The notes under the pieces are model-generated. The model was not told the origin of the DNA, did not search any database, and saw nothing but the letters and a program-made list of their open reading frames with translations. DNA of 64,000 nt from Cydia pomonella (taxonomy: Eukaryota; Arthropoda; Insecta; Lepidoptera; Tortricidae), in the NCBI RefSeq assembly GCF_033807575.1, contig NC_084704.1:31163968-31227967 (forward strand). Direction: 5' to 3'. The first letter of the stretch is position 1; each line of letters opens with the position of its first letter. This document shows positions 31,445-43,880 of this stretch, in pieces. The translations under genes were made by a program, and so were the position numbers.

Positions 31445-31660
31445 ATAATAATAATGTGTGACCGGCAGCGGCTTCGCCCTGCCCCGCTGCTGGCGACACC
31501 CTAGGCATGGACTAATTAAGTAGATTAATTAGTCCATGCCCTAGGTTAGGTTTTTTATAATGTGTTTATATGTATTTTGTATCGATTTGTTTTTATTTTT
31601 ATATTATAAATAACAGAACCCAAGATGTTAAATGAATAAAGAAAAATAATAATGAGTGCC
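31445..31660 (+). repeat. LINE 3'-end-like repeat (family Y), copy 2
   Basis: Contains CGCCCTGCCCCGCTGCTGGC, CTAGGTTAGGTTTTTTATAA, TGTGTTTATATG and an AATAAAGAAAAATAATAATG tail. It matches the mag-interrupted copy, but carries a 40-bp palindromic insertion at 31509-31547. Confidence 0.75.
31501..31547. repeat. Palindromic micro-insertion with CCCTAGG duplication
   Basis: A 33-bp hairpin, CATGGACTAATTAA / TTAATTAGTCCATG with a 5-nt loop, sits between two copies of CCCTAGG. The copy at 23700 has a single CCCTAGG and no hairpin. Confidence 0.9.
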
Positions 31661-31689
31661 CAGTATTTAGTCCATTGCTAATATTACTA

Positions 31690-31960
31690 ATATACTAGTA
31701 TTATATGATCTGTGTTTTTACCCAATAGCCTAGTTCATTTTAGATTCCATCAACTCTCAATAGTCCTTACACCCTGACAGGTGCTGCCTGTGCGTGCGTC
31801 TCATAAGACAGGCAAGGGTACCCCTAGCATTTCATTTAAGTTTCAAAAGGGTCTCTACGTGTTGGCTGCGATTCCGCGCACGCCTCCCAAAGGTCCGGAA
31901 TACCATTGTTCCATGATAGAATATAAAAAGATGCGAAAAACATACAATAATAATGTGTGA
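31690..31960 (+). repeat. LINE 3'-end fragment (family X), copy 2
   Basis: GTTGGCTGCGATTCCGC, CGCCTCCCAAAGGTCCGG and ATACCATTGTTCCATGATA match the end of 62350-63030, followed by an AATAATAATG-type tail. Confidence 0.7.
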
Positions 31961-32699
31961 AAATCATGAAATTTGTATGAATATTTCATTACATTTTTGC
32001 AGCAAACCAATCTTTTTGGTTTTGTTATCTACCAAAAAATAAAACTTATATATATATATGCATAGCTACTATCTAGGTCACGTACTTACTAAATCAAGTC
32101 GAATTGGCCTAAATTATTCTTATCTCACGTTGGGTAAGTACGAGTTTTACTTTCAACTGTGGTCACTCAAAAGAGTACGTCTGTTTGTTAAGTTACACCA
32201 GTTTGACAGCAGTGGCTTCCCTCGAATACGGCTTAATGAGCTCGGATACCAAAAAATAAATACCTCAACTATGAAATTGTTTGTATTTGTAGTTTATTTT
32301 AGCAGCTTTTTCACGGCGAATAAAGGTTGCCCGGTATTTGAAACACGGCTAAGTCTTTGCATTTTTGAGTGTGAACTTTGGTACAACACGGCTATTTTCA
32401 GCACTCTTATTTTGCTCCAGACGGGTTAAGCAAAATAGAGACGTTGCTTATTCCCTTTAAAATATTTTTCGTTTGCTGCTATTTTTTTAAATAAATATTA
32501 TACGTCATTATTACACAATAATGAACATTTAGAACGTGCGCTTGATTAAACTTCGATTTTTATGTTTGATGACAAAGCTGAACATTTTTTTTATTTTGTG
32601 TTGTGTATCGCCCGAAATTAAATCTTTGACTTACAAATCAAAAAATATTAAATGATGATACACATCGAACAATATATTTATAACATATAGGTAGACCGG
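31961..32699. other. Unassigned stretch
   Basis: An open frame of 123 codons lies at 32058-32429 on the plus strand. It has no recognised domain, and the start is weak, so I do not call a gene. Otherwise AT-rich. Confidence 0.35.
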
Positions 32700-32825
32700 A
32701 ACCAGCAGCGGTATAATGATCGCATTTTTATTACCTGTCATGCCGTGCGTCATTTTCGCACTTACATACTTGTTAGAACGTGACAGGCATGGTGAGTTGA
32801 TGACAAATGACAAAGAGCCGACCAT
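32700..32825. repeat. MITE (TCGCATTTTTAT family), copy 1
   Basis: ATGATCGCATTTTTATTACC, CCTGTCATGCC, TTTCGCACTTACATACTTGT and CGTGACAGGCATGG. GACAGGCATGG is inverted relative to the start. Copies: 47153, 55655 and 63555. Confidence 0.75.
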
Positions 32826-34311
32826 ATCTATTAGCCCGAAGAAACAGGAAAAATATATTGTTAAATGGTTAAACTACCTATCTGAATATAAATAGCAGTT
32901 TCTAGCACTGTTTTAAAAACGAAAGCAAACACAAGTGTGTCAAAAAGATTTTTTTTTTTCGATTTATAAGGCTATACTCCTCAAATTATTCTTTGAATGA
33001 TTATTATATGAACAAATTGCTTTCTAGGGCAGTAAAGGTTGTTTCTGTATTAAAATATTGATCAACTTGTATTCTATGCGGGCCAGAACGACACAAGTAT
33101 TGCCATATACTGCCAACAGTAATGTCATTGTCATTACGTAATTAAATAATTTCTGCTAGTGTCTGGGCCGCAAAGAAAGTTAAAGTGAGTGCTTAAGGTC
33201 AATTTTAGTTACAAGTTAAGACAGGTACATTTTTCTTTTTACTTTGATACAAGTTTTAAGTGAGAAAAGTTGTAACAACACCCGTACATATTAGAACAGG
33301 TGTTCATTATTTGGAGCACACAAAGTTTAAGCTTTTTAAAAAGTGCTGCGGTCTCGCCTCCAGCCAACTAAATAAACAATCAGACGTTTAGTTCGTGTTC
33401 ATATTTTCTACACTAGCCGGGCCGAGAAGCCATTTAAAAGTGTTGCTTTGTGGTAGTGCATTAAACCATAGGGAAGAGTAGCCTAAAGCGGGTAGGCGCT
33501 GTTTTATTGCGAAATTTAGTGCGAATATCAAAGTAAGCATATGTCACGATTATGTAAACACTCCCGAGTATTTGTAAGTTCCAATGGGCACCAGAGTTAT
33601 GATGTAATGTAACTCGATGCTAAATTAGGAGATTGATAATCTATTAAAACTATGAACGGATGTGTCATTGGATGGTTCGAAAACTTGCGTATCTATTATA
33701 ATAAATAAATATGTGATCGAATAATGAATAAATATAAGAAAAAAAAAACGGGAATGTGGTCTTAATTGAGACGTTAATTTAATTTTGATATAATTAATAA
33801 CTCTTAACGTGCTTAAAACTAATAAAATAGGTTTAAGATTATCTATTATTTAGATTCATATTACCTTAAAATCATTTTTTTACGTCGGATAAACATTTAA
33901 ATTCTCAATATTCGTTTAATGATTAAATTTATCTCGTTTATAGTGCTTTTTCGCTCTTATTATCTGTCAAATAGAATTATCCTCCGTTAGCTTAGCCGCT
34001 TTTGGTCACCTTCCCCTAAATTAGTTTAAACATACTTTTGCAAAGCGTCGTGCTCTGAAAGCACTTGTGCGCACACACAAACCGATATTTGTTGCTTTAA
34101 GTAATGAGTTTCGCGAATTGATGATCACTAATAAGCACAAAATAGAATATGATGTTCCCCATTGGTACAATAGCTATAGTTTGTAGGTTGCAATCAATTG
34201 CGCGGTTGAGAAGGAGACTCATTAACCCTCTCCATCATACCAATACGTCGGAAAGGGACAAACGATGATCAGCGGCATCGTAACTTTAGTACACGTTTAT
34301 GAATAAGGGGG
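32826..34311. other. Unassigned non-coding stretch
   Basis: No gene. Possible donor-like GTGAGT at about 33185, without a supported exon. 33720-33760 is low complexity. Confidence 0.4.
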
Positions 34312-34726
34312 TAAGAGGATAGGCCACAGCCGCTTCTCCATACAAACGTAGTCCCTATTTTCGTCCCTATTTTTTTCTATAGTCTCTTTTTTTTCCTTTT
34401 ATTTTATTGACATTATGAAAAATGTTTTTACATGTTTTCATGTACTTATTTAACTATGCTATGCAATATTAAGCTATGCCCAAATGTTTGACTCTTTTCG
34501 TTTTTTTTATGTATTAATTAGGAGTGAAAAACAGATTTCATACAAATTTTTAGATGCTCCTGATTTTTATAACAATTAAATCGAAAAAAAACATAAGGGC
34601 ATAGCTGTGTTTGATATACAATAAACTGTGTCAAAATATTTATAATAATGTTTATATCCAGAGAGGAAAATGAGAACTACGTTTATATGAAAAGGCGGTT
34701 TCGGGGCAGCCGTGGCCTATCCTCAT
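34312..34726. repeat. MITE with GAGGATAGGCCAC termini
   Basis: TAAGAGGATAGGCCACAGCC at the left is inverted at the right as GGCTGCC-like ...GTGGCCTATCCTCATAAG. ACAAACGTAG and TACGTTTATAT continue the inverted similarity inward. An inner pair AGCTATGCCC / GGGCATAGCT also occurs. About 415 bp, non-coding. Confidence 0.75.
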
Positions 34727-35085
34727 AAGGCTGCAAATATGATAGACATCGAAACATCGAAAGATTAAACTCATAATATAGGTATGTACTTACAACGAGA
34801 TCGACAAACGTAATTCATATTAGGTACCTTACTTGTTGTTACTTGTATGTAAGGACATCCATGATATTGCAAAATGCAACCAATTTGTACATCGTCGAGT
34901 TTATGAAAGCGTCCATCCGTTTGCTTCACGCTGTATTGTACACTTCAGCTGCGCCATCTATTATACTCATGTTTACTAGGACAGACTACTTATCAGACTC
35001 CGTATCGTGAAACATTTGCAAATCGCGGTTACTAAGTATGTGCTCCGTCGCAAGCCACATCACGAGTTGTAATTTAAGCCACTGT
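34727..35085. other. Unassigned stretch
   Basis: Nothing recognised. Confidence 0.4.
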
Positions 35086-35275
35086 ATAGCTGCTAGTGTT
35101 GTCCGAACGTTAATTACAATTGAAAATATTGAAAATTAATGGTCAATTTTGTGATTTGTAATGACAAATTGAACCAAAATCTGTAACCGTCCGTTACGGT
35201 TTACAGTTCAATTTGTAATGGTTAAGTTTCAATATTTTCAATTCTAATTCACTTTCGGCCAACACTGAAAGCTGC
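35086..35275. repeat. hAT-type MITE with 8-bp target duplication
   Basis: Element 35094-35267 (174 bp). The right end read inward is CAGTGTTGGCCGAAAGTGAA; the left is TAGTGTTGTCCGAACGTTAA. Similarity runs about 45 nt through AATTGAAAATATTGAAA. ATAGCTGC (35086-35093) and AAAGCTGC (35268-35275) flank it, a 7/8 match as expected of hAT insertions. No coding. Confidence 0.8.
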
Positions 35276-36270
35276 AATAATTGCTCAAGTTTTTAAAAGT
35301 AGGTAAATATTTAAACGTGGACGTAACTGAAATTAGTAGACGCGTTTGAAGTTCAATATTTTGAATACTAAATTAGTATTGGCAGCGTCAATGAGTATCG
35401 ACTTCAAAACCCTTGGGACGGATTATACATAGAAAAGAAAACAGTTGTCTAATTTTTACCCGAAAGTTAACAACGTAGGATAACGGATTCTAATTTATGG
35501 TTGACAATCGACCCTAACTATTGCCGATGACCCAACGCGTTTTAGATGCAACAGTTTTCAGTACGGGTCGGGTTTTTTTTAATGTCTACTGACTGTATGT
35601 TTTTTTTTAGAACACAAACAGTCACATATACAAATGGATTTGAAGTAAGTACTTAACATACTTAAGAATCATAGACTTGGAGGTTCATTATTAAGAACAT
35701 AATGTTAACATACATACTAACAGCATAAAGAAAATGAAATCATGAGCCATACTTAAATTCTATTTACTAGTGTTTAGAGCTAAATCGGTATCTAAATATC
35801 ACATGAAACTCTTACGTTTAATGTAATAGGGCAGAAAAAAATACAATAAGTAGTAATACAGTAGGTAGGTTTAACATTCATGTCTGTTTCATTAATTATC
35901 GGATAGGTTGTATTTTTTTTCATTGCAAATATCTGGTAGGTATTTAGACAACCGGAAAGTTATATTTAGTTTTCAACTGAAAGCAGCGAATATGATCATT
36001 GCCGTTGTCGTATCATGTGACGCGGTACCTATCTTATTAGTATCATTTCTACTAGCATAAACGACAACACAAAAAATGTGCTTACACTTGTGCTTAAACT
36101 TAGCATTTTCACATGTTCCATCTAGCAGGTAAGTGATCAGTCCTGGGACCTTATTCTCGTCTAAGAATTTTTAATGTAACATAACATCATAACGATATCG
36201 GAAACATTTTGATTGCGTGCGTTCAACCGCGCTAGAGTAACTGAGTGTGATCACAAACTAATTTATTGAT
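35276..36270. other. Unassigned stretch
   Basis: No supported gene. A splice-donor-like AGGTAAGT occurs at about 36127 without a recognisable exon. Confidence 0.4.
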
Positions 36271-36358
36271 ATATAATTTGTGTTATATTGATACATAATT
36301 GTATCACAAAATGGTATGAATGTGATACAATTATGTATCAATATAACACAAATTATAT
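36271..36358. repeat. 38-bp perfect hairpin
   Basis: The arms 36271-36308 and 36321-36358 are exact complements, separated by 12 nt. The arm includes TGTTATATTGATACATAATT. It is the longest perfect inverted repeat I found outside LTR elements. Confidence 0.95.
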
Positions 36359-36448
36359 CGATTGACAAATTATATTGACAGCGATTCATTTTTAAATAAA
36401 TTGAAATATTAACCGCTTACGGCAATTGTCGAACTTGCGACCTTTCGA

Positions 36449-36597
36449 GCCACCCTACACTAGCGTTTTCCGAGCGCCGGCATCTAGTCAACTCTATGGC
36501 TGCTGCTTGACGCAATGTTGGTGCAGCTTCGCAGCGACGCTATTTTCTATAGCGCTGACTATACGCCGACGCTCAAAAGACGCTAGTGTGGGGTGGC
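36449..36597. repeat. MITE with CCACCC-ACACTAGCG termini
   Basis: GCCACCCTACACTAGCGTTT at 36449 and its inverted counterpart ...CGCTAGTGTGGGGTGGC at 36597. GAGCGCCGGC and GCCGACGCTC extend the match. 149 bp, GC-rich; the frame across it is not a gene. Confidence 0.8.
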
Positions 36598-39500
36598 CCT
36601 TCGGAACACCGATCTGACCGTTCTTGTCCTAAGCGGTGAATTTATATTTTTTTCTTTTATTTAAACATTTGTAGTATCGTTCTCAGAAGTATCTGTTTGA
36701 TAATAATTAGTCCAATAGCGATTGTCTATATCTAAAAATGAAAATATCTACTAGTCACGGACTTTAATTATTAAGCCATTTAAGGCTGTATTCTTCAGAC
36801 AGTACTCGGGTGAAAAAATAACCCTTAGAACCTTAACAGCCTACGGCAGAGCTTTCCTCACCGGCTAATTCCTCGCAAATTAATCTAACGGATCTTCTTC
36901 CTCGGCCAGGGATGTAATTACAAACACTAAACGAGAAATACCCAATGAGAAAACAATGAAGGCTCAGACCAGTGTGCGAGTGAGATGTATAGAGAATAAA
37001 TTACGTTCTCGATAGCGTATATGTCAATTTTGACATTATCAGTGACTGACCTGGTACGGGTATAGAGATCAATTACCTTAGGCTAGATGGACCATATAAC
37101 ATCTTGTTTGGTCCATCTAGCGGGTCGTCGTCGTGCAAGTAGCGCACATTCACACTCCCATTTATTTTTATAAAAAGACCGTGACCGTTTTCACATTTAT
37201 GATCTGTACTAAAAAAATATTCAATTTTCTTACTATGTAGTAAAATATTAACAAAAAAATATTTATAAGGGTAAACATTACTCTCCACAGTATAAGAGTG
37301 TGTAATTTACAACTGAGTGGTTCGAGCCCCGGCAAAGTGGAATCTTTGGAAGCGCAACCATACCTCAAAAACACATATTTGTTTAAAATTATTTAATTAG
37401 TATTAGTACTAATGTAGTGGTGAGGTGGTGGTGGTACTTATGTTGATAGTGACCATCATGGTCACTACCAATCTGATCAAACTCAATTTGAGTCAAAATA
37501 TTCTACTCGGTACTAACCATTAGCGACAATCCGAGAGCGAATCCCTTTAAGGCTAAATAATACAGGCTGAAGTATGAAATGGCCGAATCTACTGGTTAAG
37601 TACTCACGTGCGCTCGCCGAGCAAATGGGAACACGTGCCCAGCTGCGATTACCGTGAGGCGGGCGACACAAAGTTAAGCAATTAAAAAGTTAAGCCAATT
37701 TGTCATTAGTGACATTTTTCTGCCAGTAGCACCCATACGAGGGTTTTCGTGTTGCAGTTGTTTTACGTGCTTCATTTGTTTCTTCGTAGATACCTAATGG
37801 TACATGCTTGGCAAGACAAGACACGCAACCATAATCATAAGCGTGTGTACACCGTTTACGGGAGTGTTTGGCTTGACTTGCGTGAGTTTGCAAGAGCTTG
37901 TCGCCAATTTGGGCCAGCATCGGTCTTTGAATACAGATCTTTACCTTTCAAGAGAGCCACCAGGCAAAAAACGAAGGTATTATACATCCGAAAATTCATT
38001 TATATATTTATTGGTTTTTCATGCAGTAAAGTAAAAGTTCAAACTTGATGCCCAATTTCATATATCGTTGTTATGCGGGGTGGGGCAGATCTGCTCGGCT
38101 ACAAAGCTCAGGAGCTTTGGAGAATTACCTTATAATCGAGATTTTGACATTTTTGTACCGATAACAAGTTAAATCGCTAATTGCAAGATGGACCAAAAAG
38201 TTTCTTCAAGGATTTTAATGTTTTTTAGCTTAATATCGTGCGCTTAAGTCAAATTCACTCATTAACTCAATACTGTTTTTAAGATTACTACTTTGTGTAA
38301 CTGTGTGCGTAATCAATTAATCATTCACCTCAACTCTCCTGGCGAAAGCTATACCTATACTCTTTTTCTATTTTTGATAGTTATCATATTTGATCTGTTT
38401 AACAGTAGTGTCAATGATAAATTGTACCAGAAATGTTTTTTTTTTTGCCAAAAACTTATATCTTCTATGGAAATATACGCGACAATATTTTTACATAATC
38501 TGTTTAAATTAAATAAGTTTGTTTTTGTTTAGTTCATGATTAGCTTGCAGAATTCAGTGCAAAAAAGGTTTGAACGCCAAAAGTTGCGAATAGTTTGCGC
38601 TCAAAATGGAACTTAACACTTATGTTCTCATAACTAGGCAGCCAATTAAAGTGAACCTGAAAGCTAAGTTTTTATCGAACCTTTGCTGAGTTAAGCTATG
38701 CGTTGGACGGCTTAACTAAATTTGACAGTTGGCGCCAAATGGAATTATTAGCATTTCACACCGTAGATTTAAAACGAATCATGCAGAAAGCTACTTTGTG
38801 ACCAGATATTTTATTGACAAATTTCTTAAAATGTCTAATAGTCATAGGAGCACCGCTCGTTAGACTCGCCTTTTGCGGCCAAACACTGATAATATTATGT
38901 ATTGTCATTCTTTAATTTCGTCTCAGTTTTAGGTACCCATTTTTTCAATTACCACACTGTTCATAACTAATTTTTTTACTGACAATGTCTCGCTTGTATT
39001 TTACACTGTGCCATTAATTAAGATTAGTCAGCATTTTAAATTTAGTTTTCGAATTGAGAGACCAAGTATAAAGCCACTGCCTTAAACAAAATATTTAATC
39101 TCGTTGTGTTTATGAATTGCATATTCATGATCCCTGGTTCCGCGGCATTTTTGACGAGTCTTGTCGGTATAGACTCATAGTTATTAAGAAAGATTTTAAA
39201 ATGAAAAAGAAAAAATTTTTTTAACGTCTCTTTTGGAACATTGTTTCAGAAAATATCATATATAATTCATAAAAAGGACTTTATATATGTGGAGTTTATC
39301 AAATAGCATCTCATACTTTTATTGCTCCTAATAACTCAAAAATATATTGCGTTTTTTAAAACGTTGAACCATTAAGTTTGTTTATATCCTTATATTATGA
39401 CATCCAGCTTAATCCGCCTGAACAAATTCAAAGAGCGATCGATAGGGCCTACGATTTCTTGAATGGCAACCACGCACTGTTGCCCAAAGCTGCGCCATAT

Positions 39501-39822
39501 GGGAAAGTTCACACGAATGACTGATCGTGTAGCATTGGTAAGAACTTGCGTCCTGATAGTCTAAATTAGTAATCGATACAGGTTTACAAGGCCTTTCGCT
39601 TAAGCCCTTCGCTTTTAGGGTCTTCTGCACCGTTACTAAAATAGTCCTAGGATTAAGATTTCACTAAGAGATAAGTAGCTATTAAAATACTTTGTGTATT
39701 TACATAAATAATGAATAATTGTATGTGAAGACGATGTATTTTTTATTTATGAGTTTTCCTTAGAAAGTGTTTTCCATGGCTGCGCATGAAAGAGGGTAGG
39801 CTGATAACTATACTACCGAATG
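36598..39822. other. Long non-coding stretch with small hairpins
   Basis: Holds the hairpin at 37082-37121, a very short one at 37443-37462 (AGTGACCA/TGGTCACT), and several open frames (37690-37920, 37749-38048, 39409-39630) with no recognised domain. A lone B-box-like GGTTCGAGCCCC at 37320 has no A box. Confidence 0.4.
37082..37121. repeat. 13-bp perfect hairpin
   Basis: GCTAGATGGACCA at 37082-37094 is inverted at 37109-37121; the loop is 14 nt. Confidence 0.9.
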
Positions 39823-39891
39823 AGGAATATCCAGAGGGACATGAAGGAGCTCGGTCTAACTCCCGACGACGGTTACTTATTAGCGGAATAA
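39823..39891 (+). pseudogene. Possible LINE C-terminal remnant
   Basis: AGG AAT ATC CAG ... translates as RNIQRDMKELGLTPDD, resembling the RDLKELG segment near the C-terminus of RTE-type and related LINE proteins (from memory). It is only 23 codons, then a stop. Confidence 0.3.
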
Positions 39892-40744
39892 GTGGCAACA
39901 AAATTATTTAGGATACAACACATACAAACACATACACGTAATACACAATACAATACTTGTGAACATAACATTGAAACAAAATCCCCATGTATCAAGCAGA
40001 TAAACAGTAAAAAAAAAAAAGAAAGCGTAGTGCATGTAGATTAGCCTCGAGGGAATCCTACGTTCAGTGAATGAAACTTAAGTCTATCCAAAAAATCTGG
40101 AATAAACACTAACATAACGAGCTAAAAGCCTCTGCTATCTAAAATACGAAATGCTCTGTTATGCAAAATGTAGAATTCGGAGCCGGTGCAATTCGAGATT
40201 TTCGTAAATGTAACCATTTCGTTTCGTCATGAAATTTCTTATAAAGTACATCGGGTAATTTAAAATAAAGCAAAAAACTGTATTTTTCTGGGAAGGTGTA
40301 TTGAACTGTGAAGCGAAGGAATCATGAGCGTAGCGAGTGCCTCAGTGCCTCAAGTCAATGAAGAGCGAAATAATTTTGCTGCCATAATGCGACTTAAAAA
40401 AACATACAAATATACGTACAAAATACGAAAACAAATGTAGTGTCCATAAATACAGTATGGAAAGGATCGGCAATTACTTATTAAATTTGTATTAAAATGT
40501 CTTACCATTTTAAATAAGCAGGTTTTACTTTAGATCTAAACCGCTTCTTGGTTTCAAACCACCTGCCCACTGATCATTTAACTATTACTTATATAATAAA
40601 AAAACTAAAGACCATCTCCTGTACCTTCCCTGGCTATTATATACCTAAAATAAAAAATAACTTGACCACTTGTATTTCACCGTAATATAGTAGTACTTTT
40701 ATAATATAAAAAGTTACAGTAAGTAATAAATAAATAATTAAATA
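39892..40744. other. Unassigned AT-rich stretch
   Basis: Nothing recognised. Confidence 0.4.
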
Positions 40745-41000
40745 TTATAGGACATTATTACACAAATGAACTAAGTCCCACAGTAAGCTCAATAAGGCTT
40801 GTGTTGAGGGTACTTAGACAACGATATATATAATATATAAATATTTATAAATACTAAAATACATAGAAAACACCCATGACTCAGGAACAAATATCCATGC
40901 TCATCACACGGATAAATGGCCTTACCAGGATTTGAACCCGGGACCATCGGTTTCGTAGGCAGGGTCACTACCCAGTAGGTCAAACCGGTCGTTAAACGTA
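40745..41000 (-). repeat. tRNA-headed SINE (family B), copy 1
   Basis: On the minus strand: ACCTACTGGGTAGTGACC (A-box region), GGTTCAAATCCTGGTAAGG (B box), TGTTCCTGAGTCATGGGTG, and CAACACAAGCCTTATTGAGC, CTTACTGTGGGACTTAGT, then an AT-rich tail. About 255 bp. Confidence 0.85.
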
Positions 41001-42159
41001 AGTACATATATGGTTGAAGAAGAAAGGGTTGGATTTTTATGAAGACCACCGAGATTTCCCGGGTTTGGGACTGATTTTGTATCGAAAAACCCTGCACCAT
41101 ATAAAAACATCAGCCCTAGCGGCGTTTGGGTAAATTACTATTAAGTAACAAGCTAGTTATTTAACAATCAATTCGAACAGAAATAAAATAACATATTTTA
41201 AAAGCAAATTTCATGTTAATAGCCTTTATGTGAAAATTAGTTACAGTTTTTTTTTATATTACGTATCAGCCCTATGTTCGATTTTTTTCTATTGAGCGAA
41301 AGTTTCATCAGAAGAATCAGGTTTCGAATCAATGAAGTTACTAAAACAAGGCGTTAAGATTGATGTTTATATTTTTGCAACCCTATTATGATCTAAAAAG
41401 CGCTACGATATTTCAATATTTCTGCTGTCGCTGGCTGAACCTTTTACATTAAGTTTACCTACCTACTATAAGAACATTCCGTGTGATTGATAATGATACA
41501 TTTTGCATGATAATTTGTGTGGGTAAATTCTAAGAAATTATTCGGTAAAATGTCTTGTTTTATATTTGTATAAAAATGTCTTCATTAAGGGTTTCCCGTT
41601 TTGGATTTTCTTAATTAACGATAAACTAATTACGAAATATTTTTAATGTAGCGCCATCAAATGAAATAAACTCATAGCTGAAGCAGTTATTTTCCCATCT
41701 TCAATTGATAAATCGTTTTCGTAGCATTATAAAAATGGTAAACAATCTTAACGTGTTTTTTTATTGAAAATTAAAAAAAAAGCATTTTTTTCATTTGTTA
41801 ATATTATTTATGAAAGAAAAAGAATGCAAAAGATTGTATGTTTTATAATAGTTACATATTTGCTGTAACTTATTTTTCCAAACTGATTTTAAATAAAGAC
41901 ACGTCAAGATCGGTTACCTTCTTTCTAATGCTAAAACGAACTATGATTATGTACAAATGAAATATGCAATCATCTTGCAGCGTAGGTAAAGCTACTTACC
42001 AGACTGAACAGGACTAATTTTACCGGGCAAGTACATTTTCAAGCAAAATACTGCATTCATCTAAATGAATGACCCAATCCTACACTCTAAGCACGTGTGT
42101 CACACTTTAGAGGTATATTCAGAAATGCACAGTTGAATTTGAATATGATTTAAATATCA
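41001..42159. other. Unassigned AT-rich stretch
   Basis: No supported gene or repeat. Confidence 0.4.
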
Positions 42160-42340
42160 ACATCGCAGTGGTAGCCAATGGTTTAGATGCCTGGCTACCA
42201 GGATCAGAAGTCGAAGTTTAAATTTAGATCAACTGTGTATTGACTGTGTATCATTTAGTATTTAAAACCAGTATTCAGTGAAAAAACACATCGTTAGATG
42301 GGCTAATATCAATACCAATGAGGCCTGATCAATTCTCTGA
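42160..42340 (+). repeat. Degenerate SINE-like segment
   Basis: GTGGTAGCCAATGGTTTAGA (A-box-like) and GAAGTCGAAGTTTAAATT (B-box-like) are followed by TTCAGTGAAAAAACACATCG, reminiscent of the GGTGAAGGAAAACATCGTG block of SINE A. Too decayed for certainty. Confidence 0.4.
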
Positions 42341-43379
42341 CTGAGAAGATCACGTAACAATTATTTTGTAAAAAAATCTTAACAATTTTTATATTAAGTA
42401 GTTGAGCAGACGACATGCAGATAAAACTAAATGCAATGAAGTGCCCAGCTAATGGTCCAAAGGGCGCCGCCGTATTCCTTTAAAGATTGCATAAGTATAG
42501 GCGACAATTTTTGATCAGTACCGACTTGATCCACGTAGCTCATCTCAAATCTGGGCACTCGGGACCTTGGTCACTTTGTCTTTCCTATATGACATCTATT
42601 TAAGTTTTGATGCTCGGCATTGACAAAGTCTGTTGCAGATTTTACCGCTATATTGTTTTGTGACAAAGCCTGTAGCTGTTTGTGAGTTTGTGTTTACCTG
42701 ACGAAACCTGCGTTGCGTATATAAAATAATGATCCCTGAACTATTATTTTAGTATTTGGATATTGTTTATGATTATATAGTAGTGTCACCTCCTTCTATC
42801 ATTATCTAGGCATTTTTAGACGGCTTACATAGGAAATCAGTGGTCTGCTCGGAAACTTATCCCAAGTATGGACAGAGGTACTAGTTTTTATATAGTAGTG
42901 CAGTAATATACTCGTGCTAAAAAGTATGTGTAGTTAAAAAGAAAATTTGTTAAAATTTTAAATATTGCTATAAAAAATTCTGCTTTTGAATACACCGCTA
43001 AAGCTTAGTTGATGCAGTTCCTGCATCAACTCTTCCTGTAATTTAAACTGCACTCTGAGATGTACCGACTTCCTACCTACCGAAAATTTATAGCCTAGTA
43101 AACCTAGTGATTTACTCGACTGAATAAAGTTTAGAACTTACGTCAAACGTTAGCTAAGTGAAATATTGCAGGCTGAATAGTTCGTGTTCACTCCCTCGTG
43201 GCCAATCCCGATATCGCGAAAAAAATCAGCTGTTCCATAGAAAACATTGACATGTGATTAACTAAAATGTATGAGACGGAAAAAATTCGCAATTTCGAGG
43301 GTGGCCCCATAGTAAAAGTTGTTCAGTATGACCTACAATACATATCCACCCCTCAGCGTATGGTCAAACGTAACAATTA
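42341..43379. other. Unassigned stretch with one small hairpin
   Basis: Apart from the hairpin at 43007-43031 I see no feature. Confidence 0.4.
43007..43031. repeat. 11-bp perfect hairpin, 3-nt loop
   Basis: AGTTGATGCAG TTC CTGCATCAACT. Confidence 0.9.
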
Positions 43380-43475
43380 CACTCTGTATAATATTTATAA
43401 AACAAATGGTTACAATTTACGGTTCAATTTGTAATGGTTAATAGGCAATTCTAATTAATGTTCGGTCGACAGGCA
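43380..43475. repeat. Fragment of the 35094-type hAT MITE
   Basis: GGTTCAATTTGTAATGGTTA and CAATTCTAATTAATGTTCGG match the right half and terminal region of the element at 35094-35267. The other half is missing. Confidence 0.6.
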
Positions 43476-43709
43476 GCCTGTTGCGTAATACCGTCGAGAA
43501 GACGTAATTATAGTTGGTTAAGTAATTATTATAATAAAAAAACACCTACCAGAGACGCTTTTTAGAATGGAAAATGAGTTTTGTACGAGTATGTGTCAAT
43601 TAAGACGGCATAAAGTTACATTCCCATTGTTCTCAACACAGGAAAGAACACAAAGTAACGTATAATAAATACTAATTATGTGGTTTTACATGCGTCGGCT
43701 TAATCACTG

Positions 43710-43880
43710 AAGCGCTGGAAGTAGTAAGAGCTTACGACTTGCAATCCGGAGGTCGCGGGTTGAAATCCCGGTTCGTACCAATGAGTTTTTAGGAACTTAT
43801 GTACGAAATATCATTTGATATTTACCAGTCGCTTTTAGGTGAAGGAAAACATCGTGAGTAAACCGGACTCATCCCAATAA
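43710..43880 (+). repeat. tRNA-headed SINE (family A), copy 3, partial
   Basis: GGAGGTCGCGGGTTGAAATC (B-box region), TATCATTTGATATTTACCAG and GGTGAAGGAAAACATCGTGA match copy 2; the 3' half is absent and the A box is degraded. Confidence 0.75.

Noticed and set aside
32058..32429. 123-codon open frame as a host gene
   Set aside because: No recognisable domain, no splice sites, low-complexity composition.
37310..37345. B-box-like GGTTCGAGCCCC suggesting a tRNA or SINE
   Set aside because: No A box at the right distance, no acceptor stem, and no shared body.
37443..37462. AGTGACCA/TGGTCACT hairpin as an operator
   Set aside because: Very short arms, no gene next to it; likely chance.
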